This document shows, one piece after another, positions 33,576-39,126 of a stretch of DNA of 39,126 nucleotides (positions within the stretch are counted from its first letter, which is position 1; the number at the start of each line of letters is the position of its first letter). The stretch comes from Pseudomonadota bacterium (GTDB lineage: Bacteria > Myxococcota_A > UBA796 > SXON01): NCBI GenBank assembly GCA_030684355.1, contig JAUXTN010000110.1, positions 1 through 39,126 of the forward strand. The letters run 5' to 3'. The position numbers and the translations under genes are program-made. A model generated the notes under the pieces. The model was given only the letters and a program-made list of their open reading frames with translations. It made no database searches and was not told where the DNA came from.

Positions 33576-35240
33576 CTACGACCGGCGGCGGAGCAGCAAC
33601 AGCAGGCCGAGCGCCGGCCACAGGCCCACGGAGCCGGGGCTCGAGGCGCAGCCGCCGCTGCAGCCGCTGGAGCAGCCTTCGGAGCCGCAGCCGTCGGCGG
33701 CCTCGTACGTGGTGGGGCCGACCCAGGCGAAGGCGCCGAGCCAGTCGGCGTTGTCGCCCACCGGGGCGGCTTCGAGCGCGGTGAGGCCGATGCCGCTGAA
33801 CGAGGGGACCGCGAACACGAGGCCGTCGAGCAGACCGCCGACCACGGTGTCGATGATGCCGCCGAACGCGCCGGAGAAGCCGGCCACGATGGCCTCGTTC
33901 GCGTCGGGGAAGAACTCGTTGTAGACGACGCTCGGGGTGAGGGCGTTGGCGTCGAGGTCGACGATGACGCCGAGCTCGCCGGTGGTGTTGTCGAAGCCGA
34001 GGTCCACGCCGACGACGCCCGCGAGCGCCACGGTCACGATCTTGGCCTCGCGCCCGTCGAGCTGGGTGTAGAGCTCGAGGCCGAGATCCGTCAGGTTCAC
34101 GTCGATGTCGTGGCCGCCGTCGAACGAGGTCGTGGGCGGGGCCCCGGGCGCGGTCTGGAGGGTGAGCGGCTGGGTCTCGGGGAAGAGCTCCGCGAACACG
34201 CTGCCGGTCAGCACGTTGAGGATCGACGTGTCGAGCGGGAACGCGCCGCCGGGCTCGAGCGAGTAGCAGAGCAGGCCGCCGCGCCAGAGCGAGTAGAGCG
34301 CCTGGTTCGTGAAGTCGTCCGAGAGGATGAGGCCGACGTGGTAGTCGCCCTCGATGCTGCTCGGCACCTGCCCGATGGCGGGGGCGTCCGACAGGGTCTT
34401 CAGCGAGCCGCCCGGATCGTTGTTGCCGATGCAGGTCGAGGCGTCGCCCGACATGGAGCCGGACATCTGCACCCGCACGCCCGCGGGCGTGATGACGACG
34501 TCGCTCGGCTGGAGCGAGAGCTGGACCACGGCGCCGTTGAGATCGAGCTCCTGGTTGATCGAGGCGCTGGAGAACGCGTCCTCGATGGTCTCCTCGAGCG
34601 TCGGCCCGATGTCGGCGATGGCGTCCTGCAGGTAGCTGTCGAGCTGGCCCAGGATGAGGTCGTAGAGCGACAGCCCGAACCAGTCGAGGACGGACTCGAT
34701 GTCGCCCACCGAGCAGTTGTCGAGGTGGATGTCGTCGTTGACGAGCTCGTAGGAGACGTTGATGGCGCCGATCGTGGCGTCGAGCACGTTGTTGCCCGCG
34801 CCGTCGTCGACCACCTCGAGCGCCATGGTGGTCGTGACCGTGACCGGGAAGGCGTCGACGTAGCCGTCACACGTGTCGTCGAGGCACGTGAGCTCGTAGT
34901 AGAGCTGGAAGGTGTCCGACGGGTCGTTCAGCGAGACCATGAGGTTCGCCGTGATGTCGAGGACGCCGTTGCCGGGCGTGATCGTCGCGTTGACGACCTC
35001 GATGCTCACCCACGCGCCGTAGAGCCCGTACGCGTAGTTGAAGCACCAGTAGCCGCCCTCGGCGCTGGTCTCCGGGATCTCGATGCCCGAGGGCAACAAC
35101 GCCGGGATCAACGCGGAGATGGCGTTGAGGCCCTCCGGCGTGAGATCGGCGTAGGCCGCCTTCTCGATGGTCTCGCCGGGCGCCCAGGTCTCGGCGGCGG
35201 CGGGAAAGGCGGCGACGAGCGCGAGACCGAAGAGGGGCAA
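33576..35240 (-). CDS. Large surface protein with MYXO-CTERM-like sorting tail (possible lipid-binding fold)
   Basis: 554 residues from a TTG at 35240 behind GGAGG (4 bp spacing). The leader is short (MPLFGLALVAAFPAAA). The body is beta-strand-rich with two similar halves (about 60-290 and 295-510), each with long amphipathic strands and a helical segment (SVLDWFGLSLYDLILGQLDSYLQDAIADI; GFSGAFGGIIDTVVGGLLDGLV). The shape recalls tubular lipid-binding (TULIP/BPI) modules, but this is only a fold guess. The C-terminus has a Cys-rich GCGSEGCSSGCSGGC stretch, a hydrophobic segment (GLWPALGLLLLL) and Arg-Arg-Arg-Ser, the pattern of the MYXO-CTERM surface-anchoring signal processed by myxosortase. 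Single gene with its own promoter. Confidence 0.8.
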   Translation of the reverse strand: MPLFGLALVAAFPAAAETWAPGETIEKAAYADLTPEGLNAISALIPALLPSGIEIPETSAEGGYWCFNYAYGLYGAWVSIEVVNATITPGNGVLDITANLMVSLNDPSDTFQLYYELTCLDDTCDGYVDAFPVTVTTTMALEVVDDGAGNNVLDATIGAINVSYELVNDDIHLDNCSVGDIESVLDWFGLSLYDLILGQLDSYLQDAIADIGPTLEETIEDAFSSASINQELDLNGAVVQLSLQPSDVVITPAGVRVQMSGSMSGDASTCIGNNDPGGSLKTLSDAPAIGQVPSSIEGDYHVGLILSDDFTNQALYSLWRGGLLCYSLEPGGAFPLDTSILNVLTGSVFAELFPETQPLTLQTAPGAPPTTSFDGGHDIDVNLTDLGLELYTQLDGREAKIVTVALAGVVGVDLGFDNTTGELGVIVDLDANALTPSVVYNEFFPDANEAIVAGFSGAFGGIIDTVVGGLLDGLVFAVPSFSGIGLTALEAAPVGDNADWLGAFAWVGPTTYEAADGCGSEGCSSGCSGGCASSPGSVGLWPALGLLLLLRRRS

Positions 35241-35261
35241 TGTGCCTCCAGAGGCGCCCCC

Positions 35262-35290
35262 ATGCTACTCGCCCGGCTCCCGGTCCGCAA
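35262..35290 (-). promoter_or_regulatory. Sigma70-like promoter of the surface-protein gene
   Basis: Minus-strand TTGCGG (35285-35290), 17-bp spacer, TAGCAT (35262-35267). The predicted start lies about 15 nt before the TTG, just upstream of the GGAGG site. Both boxes match consensus at 4 of 6 positions. Confidence 0.45.
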
Positions 35291-35358
35291 GGCGCAGGTC
35301 GAGCCGACCCCGCCGCGATTCCACCGGTGCGATCGCCCGTACCGCACCCGGGCCCGGA

Positions 35359-36465
35359 TCACGCCCCGAGAGGCCCCCGCGCGGCGAGGACGATCCCCTC
35401 CCCCTCCAACCGCCACTCTCCCGGCGGGAGCAGCACGGTACCGCCGAAGCCGACGCGCTCGCCCCCCACGAGGAGCTCGCCGCTCACGACGGTGAGGGCC
35501 TCCCAGGCCTCCAGCGCGCGCGCCTGCGGCAGCACGAGGCGCTCGACGTGGAAGTGCGGGCCGTCGAGCAGCTCCTCCCGGCCCGGGCCGAGCGGACGCA
35601 CCTGGGCGGTCGAGGCGACCGGGGCGCACGCGACGACCTCCAGGGCCTCCTCCAGGTGGAGCGGGCGGCCGCGGCCCCAGTCGTAGAGGCGCCACGTCAG
35701 GTCGCAGGGCTGTTGGACCTCGTAGAAGAGCACGCCGCCGCCGATGGCGTGGATGGTGCCGGGGGGCACGTCGATCACGTCCCCCTCGTGGACCTCGAGC
35801 CACGCGAGGTCGGCCTCGATCTCGCCGGAGAGGGCGCGGGCGCGCAGCTCCTCCTTCTCCATCGACCGGTTCAGCCCGTAGGCCACCTTCGCGCCGGGCT
35901 CGGCGCGGAGCACCACCCAGCCCTCGTGCTTGCCGTGCGGCGCCCCCACGATCCGCTGGGCGGCTTCGTCGTCGGGGTGGACCTGCACGGAGAGGCGCTC
36001 CCGCACGTCGAGGAGCTTCACGAGCAGCGGGAAGTTCACGACCTCGGAGAGCCGGCGCCCGTCGGCGACGCGGTTCTCCCGCCAGACCTCCCAGCTCTCC
36101 CCGATGCGCGCGCCGGGATCGGGATCCTTGCCCATCTCCCGCGCGAGCGCCGTGCCGCCCCACATCGGGCGCGCGAGGGTCGGCGCGAGGCGGATCGGGC
36201 GCACGGTGTCGGGGGTGCCGACCGCGAGGACGGCCACGCCCCGGAGGACCTCCACGCCGCCCCGGGTGGCCCGGAACCGGGCGCGGTCGCCCTCGACGGT
36301 GACGCTGAATTCCACGTCCTCGTCGGGGCGCACCCGGCCGAGGAACCGCACGCGCTCGAGCCGCGCGACGGATCGCCCGGCGAGGCGCTCGACCTCGATC
36401 AGGAGGGCGGCGCCGGGCACGAGGGGGTCGCCGGGGAAGTGGCCGGGGAAGTCGGGGAAGCGCAT
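35359..36465 (-). CDS. Fusion: minimal FabZ/ApeI-like hotdog domain + mannose-6-phosphate isomerase
   Basis: 368 residues. Residues 1-~80 form a short hotdog domain with PGHFPGDPLVPGAALLIEV, the 3-hydroxyacyl-ACP dehydratase signature with its His and Glu, then VRFLGRVRPDEDVEFSVTV and VEVLRGVAVLAVG strands. The usual ~45-residue N-terminal part of FabZ is missing. Residues ~85-368 are a type I phosphomannose isomerase: APTLARPMWGGTALAREMG, GESWEVW, LLVKLLDVRERLSVQVHPDDEAA (metal Gln-x-His), GKHEGWVVL (metal Glu) and VPPGTIHAIGGGVLFYEVQQPCDLTWRLYDWGR (metal His and substrate Arg). The zinc ligands look complete, so isomerase activity (fructose-6-P to mannose-6-P) is likely. The ATG at 36465 overlaps the upstream TGA (TGATG). 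Confidence 0.88.
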   Translation of the reverse strand: MRFPDFPGHFPGDPLVPGAALLIEVERLAGRSVARLERVRFLGRVRPDEDVEFSVTVEGDRARFRATRGGVEVLRGVAVLAVGTPDTVRPIRLAPTLARPMWGGTALAREMGKDPDPGARIGESWEVWRENRVADGRRLSEVVNFPLLVKLLDVRERLSVQVHPDDEAAQRIVGAPHGKHEGWVVLRAEPGAKVAYGLNRSMEKEELRARALSGEIEADLAWLEVHEGDVIDVPPGTIHAIGGGVLFYEVQQPCDLTWRLYDWGRGRPLHLEEALEVVACAPVASTAQVRPLGPGREELLDGPHFHVERLVLPQARALEAWEALTVVSGELLVGGERVGFGGTVLLPPGEWRLEGEGIVLAARGPLGA

Positions 36466-39126
36466 CAGAAGTCCGCCCGGACGCCGAGGAACGGGCGGGT
36501 CGGGAGGTGCTTGAACATGCCCTCGGTGAGCTCGCCGTCGACCATCGTGGCGGTCGGGAGGAAGTCGTTCTGCAGGTAGAGCACGTTCAGCACTTCCAGG
36601 TACACCGACCAGCGCAGGCGTGGGGTCGCGTGGCGCCACTCGACCCGTAAGTCGAGCTGGTGGAAGTCGCCCAGGCGCTGATCGTTGAGCGCGGCGAGCT
36701 GGATGGTGTCGGGGCCGCCGGGCTCGACCGAGGAGGACGGGCGGCCGCTGTGGTAGTCGTAGCGCCCGGTCACGCGCCACTTCGGGGTGAGCTGGTACTC
36801 GACCGAGGCGCCCGCGGTCACCGCCTGGGCCTGCGAGGGCACGTACTCGTCCTGGAACACGTCGTTGAGCGGGTTGTCCCGCTTCGCGTCGAGGAGCGAG
36901 AGGTTCGTCGTGACCTGGACGCGCTCGGTGCGCGCGGCGAACATCACGTCCACGCCGAGGTTGCGCCCGGAGCCGTCGTTCGTGAAGGTCACGCCGCGGT
37001 CGACCGCGGCCTGGTTGTCGGGGTTCACGACGAGGTTCTCGAGCTTCGCGGCGTAGGCCTCGACGCGGAGGAACGCGCCGTCGCCGATGGGGAGCGCCTG
37101 GTCCACCCCCACGACGACGTTCCAGGCGCGCTCGGCTTCGAGGTCGGGGTTGCCGTAGACGACGTCGGTGGCGAGCGGATCCTCGACGACGTGGTGGTAG
37201 AGGCCCGCGCTGATCTTGGGGACGGTGCCGGTGGAGAGCGGCATCGACAGGCCGACGGACGGCCCCGGGAGGATCTCGTTGGAGCGGCCGACCCACGTGC
37301 CGCGCACGCCGAGCCGGGTGCGGACGGGGCCTTCCCAGGAATGCTGGGCGTAGACGGCCACTTGCGGGAGGGCGTCCTGCTGCTGGAGGGTCACGAGCTC
37401 GGAGCCGAAGTCCCCCAGCGGGGTCGCGGCCCACGTCGGGCGGGTGCGCGTGTCCTCGACGGGGCCGGCGGTGACGTACTTGCGGAGCTGGCCGGTCGCG
37501 CCGGCCTCGAAGGTGTGGTGCTCCCACGCGGGCAGCGTGAGGTCCGTGCGCGCGAAGAGCTGGGTGCGCTCGGCGTCGCGGGTGACCTCCCCGCCGAAGT
37601 CCCGCTCGAGGTGGGACTCGTCGTAGGTGAAGGCCGCGGTGCTCTGGAGCGTGGCGGCGCCGAGCTCGACGGTGTGGTCGAGCGAGGCGAGGTAGACGAC
37701 GTCGTCGAGCTTGAACGTGCCGTCGATGGTGACGATGCTCTCGTCCGCGCTGTCGACGAGGGCGAGGTGGTCGCTCGTGCGCATCAACGTGAGCAGGAAG
37801 CGCTGCTTGCCGGGGCGCCACGCGACGCGGGCGGAGAGCTCGTCGTACTCGGGGGCGGCGATGGCGGTGTCGAACAGATCGAGCTGACCCATCGCCCAGA
37901 AGTAGGCCTCCAGGTACGAGCGCCGGGCGGCGATGGCGAAGGTGAGGTCGTCCCCCTTGCCGATGGGGCCCATGAGCAACAACCGCGCGGTGCTCATGGA
38001 GATGTCGATGGCGCCGTCGAGATCGTGGGAGCGGTCGTCGCGCGGCGCGCCGTCCCACGAGTGGACGTCCATCACCGCGGAGGTCGACGTGGGGTAGGTC
38101 GCGGGGGCGGCGCCGGCGAAGAACCGGACCTCCTTCAGCATGTCCGGGTTGAAGATGCTGTTGAAGCCGGCGAGGTGGAACGGGTTGTCGAGCGGCACGC
38201 GGTCGAGGAGGAAGACGACCTCCCCCGCCGTGGCGCCGCGCACGGAGAAGGTGCCGAGCATGTCGCCGTCGCTCGCGACGCCGGGGAGCTTGTGGACGGC
38301 CCGGGTCACGTCCTCCAGCGCCCCGGGGGTGCTCTCGACGTCGCGACGCGTGAGCACGTAGCTGCTGGTGACGGGCTCCAGGACGGGCTCGCGGGGCGCG
38401 CGGGCGACGTCGCGCCAGCGCTGGCCCATGCCCCAGACGACGATCTCCTCGGCGGGCCCGGCGGGCGTCAGCGTGAGGTCCGCCGCGCGGGTCTCCCCGC
38501 TGCCGACCTCGAACTCCGCGCCCGACGGGGTGAACCCCGCCTTCTCCATGCGGAGCAGCCACTTGCCGGGCGGCAAGAACGCGGCGTGGACGCGGCCGCC
38601 CTCGCCCGTCTCGTAGACCCGGGGCTCGCCGCCGGCCGAGGGCGTGAGGATGACCTTCACGCCCGGGACGTCGAGGCCGTCGCCGTCGACGACGTGGAGG
38701 TGCACGGTGGCGGGGACGGGGTTGCCCTGCTCGTCGCCCACCGCGAGGGTGAAGTTGAAGGCGTAGTCGAGGGTCGACGGCGCCGGGACGCCGTCCTTCC
38801 GCGCCGGGCTGAACCGGAGGCGCCAGGCGGCCTCGACCGCGGCGGCGTCGAGGTCGGGGCGTACGCTCTGGACCACCTCGGTGGCGGCGACGGCGCCGGC
38901 GGCGTCGAGCCCGATCCGGACGACGACGGTGCCGGAGACGCGCTCGGCGAGCGCGGTGGCCGGGTACGCCGGGGTGGCCGAGGCGAGGAGCTTGGGGCCG
39001 GCGGTGCCGGCCGGCGGGGGCGTGGACGCCGCCGGATCGACGCCGGGCGCGCCGGGCGGCGGGCGGTCGATGCTCGGGGGCGCGAGGCCCTCGGGGAGGG
39101 CGGTGGGCCCGGAGGTCGAGGCCGGC
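36465..39126 (-). CDS. TonB C-terminal domain fused to TonB-dependent receptor (5' end outside window)
   Basis: The frame stays open to the window edge, well beyond the first possible start (GTG at 38876), and the added part is homologous, so the gene is 5'-truncated. Domains in order: a Pro/Ala-rich linker (about 38994-39126). A TonB C-terminal domain (about 38745-38993; KLLASATPAYPATALAERVSG, VVVRIGLDAAGAVAATEVV, AAWRLRFSPARKDG). A carboxypeptidase-regulatory-like domain (about 38456-38726). A plug (about 38080-38400; LTRRDVESTPGALEDVTRAVHKLPGVASDGDMLGTFSVRG). A ~480-residue beta-barrel follows, ending LPTRPFLGVRADF with C-terminal Phe. TonB normally sits in the inner membrane and the receptor in the outer one, so one chain spanning both functions is odd, though such fusions occur in deltaproteobacteria. 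The ligand is unknown. The stop overlaps the next start. Confidence 0.9.
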   Translation of the reverse strand, partial: PASTSGPTALPEGLAPPSIDRPPPGAPGVDPAASTPPPAGTAGPKLLASATPAYPATALAERVSGTVVVRIGLDAAGAVAATEVVQSVRPDLDAAAVEAAWRLRFSPARKDGVPAPSTLDYAFNFTLAVGDEQGNPVPATVHLHVVDGDGLDVPGVKVILTPSAGGEPRVYETGEGGRVHAAFLPPGKWLLRMEKAGFTPSGAEFEVGSGETRAADLTLTPAGPAEEIVVWGMGQRWRDVARAPREPVLEPVTSSYVLTRRDVESTPGALEDVTRAVHKLPGVASDGDMLGTFSVRGATAGEVVFLLDRVPLDNPFHLAGFNSIFNPDMLKEVRFFAGAAPATYPTSTSAVMDVHSWDGAPRDDRSHDLDGAIDISMSTARLLLMGPIGKGDDLTFAIAARRSYLEAYFWAMGQLDLFDTAIAAPEYDELSARVAWRPGKQRFLLTLMRTSDHLALVDSADESIVTIDGTFKLDDVVYLASLDHTVELGAATLQSTAAFTYDESHLERDFGGEVTRDAERTQLFARTDLTLPAWEHHTFEAGATGQLRKYVTAGPVEDTRTRPTWAATPLGDFGSELVTLQQQDALPQVAVYAQHSWEGPVRTRLGVRGTWVGRSNEILPGPSVGLSMPLSTGTVPKISAGLYHHVVEDPLATDVVYGNPDLEAERAWNVVVGVDQALPIGDGAFLRVEAYAAKLENLVVNPDNQAAVDRGVTFTNDGSGRNLGVDVMFAARTERVQVTTNLSLLDAKRDNPLNDVFQDEYVPSQAQAVTAGASVEYQLTPKWRVTGRYDYHSGRPSSSVEPGGPDTIQLAALNDQRLGDFHQLDLRVEWRHATPRLRWSVYLEVLNVLYLQNDFLPTATMVDGELTEGMFKHLPTRPFLGVRADF

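Noticed and set aside
33537..35495. 652-codon plus-strand frame opposite the surface protein
   Set aside because: Asp/Val/Arg-rich antisense shadow; the minus-strand product has a leader, domains and a sorting tail.
36466..38562. A 1067-codon minus-strand frame that would extend the hotdog-ManA protein upstream
   Set aside because: The upstream part is Arg/His-rich nonsense in a frame shifted from the receptor gene. The fusion start is fixed by the TGATG overlap at 36465.

Overview
The window is about 39 kb of very GC-rich, gene-dense bacterial DNA. It most likely comes from a Gram-negative predatory/social-type deltaproteobacterium (phylum Myxococcota). The case is inferential. It rests on many outer-membrane barrels and lipoproteins, beta-propeller lipoproteins with WGS-x-DVWAVG repeats, Asp-Thr-rich lipoprotein linkers, a C-terminal Cys-hydrophobic-Arg sorting tail of the MYXO-CTERM kind, a TonB domain fused to a TonB-dependent receptor, and strong G/C preference at third codon positions. 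No rRNA, CRISPR array, insertion sequence or phage gene was seen; this looks like ordinary chromosome.

Layout. 1-684 is the 3' end of sbcC. 718-5901 is a leftward run of leucyl/arginyl-tRNA-protein transferase (bpt), a WGS-propeller lipoprotein and three tandem six-blade NHL-propeller lipoproteins. 5987-8051 holds a VWA lipoprotein and a secreted discoidin-type protein. 8170-8988 is a DHDPS-fold protein lacking its Schiff-base lysine. 9016-11264 is a TlpA-like thioredoxin coupled to an outer-membrane barrel. 11372-15069 (rightward) has an NtrC-type regulator, a YceI lipoprotein, a c-type cytochrome lipoprotein and a coupled barrel. 15374-15874 has a KGG-repeat stress protein and, convergent to it, a selenocysteine tRNA gene (selC). 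15898-18966 has an exported caspase-fold protein with its catalytic cysteine replaced, an HD phosphohydrolase and a membrane-anchored unknown. 19015-20606 has a thiolase and a small HTH protein with a well-defined promoter and a dyad. 20755-27295 has a FAN1-like VRR-NUC nuclease, pyruvate kinase, a GT-C membrane glycosyltransferase, a CNNM/CorC transporter and a small acidic protein. 27416-29046 is purEK. 29078-31040 has two envelope proteins. 31195-33451 is meaB, a crotonase-fold probable acyl-CoA decarboxylase and a lipoprotein. 33576-35240 is a large surface protein with a sorting tail. 35359-39126 is a hotdog/phosphomannose-isomerase fusion translationally coupled to a TonB-TonB-receptor fusion cut by the window end.

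How the parts work together. Most genes serve the cell envelope (lipoproteins, barrels, redox maintenance, surface display). The rest are core metabolism (glycolysis, purine synthesis, the methylmalonyl-CoA pathway, thiolysis) and genome maintenance (SbcC, FAN1-like). Several gene pairs are joined by 4-bp GTGA or ATGA overlaps. The most unusual items are the two domain fusions at the right end, two probable pseudoenzymes (caspase, DHDPS fold), selC, and a set of exported proteins whose leader peptides are exceptionally short and carry no basic residue.
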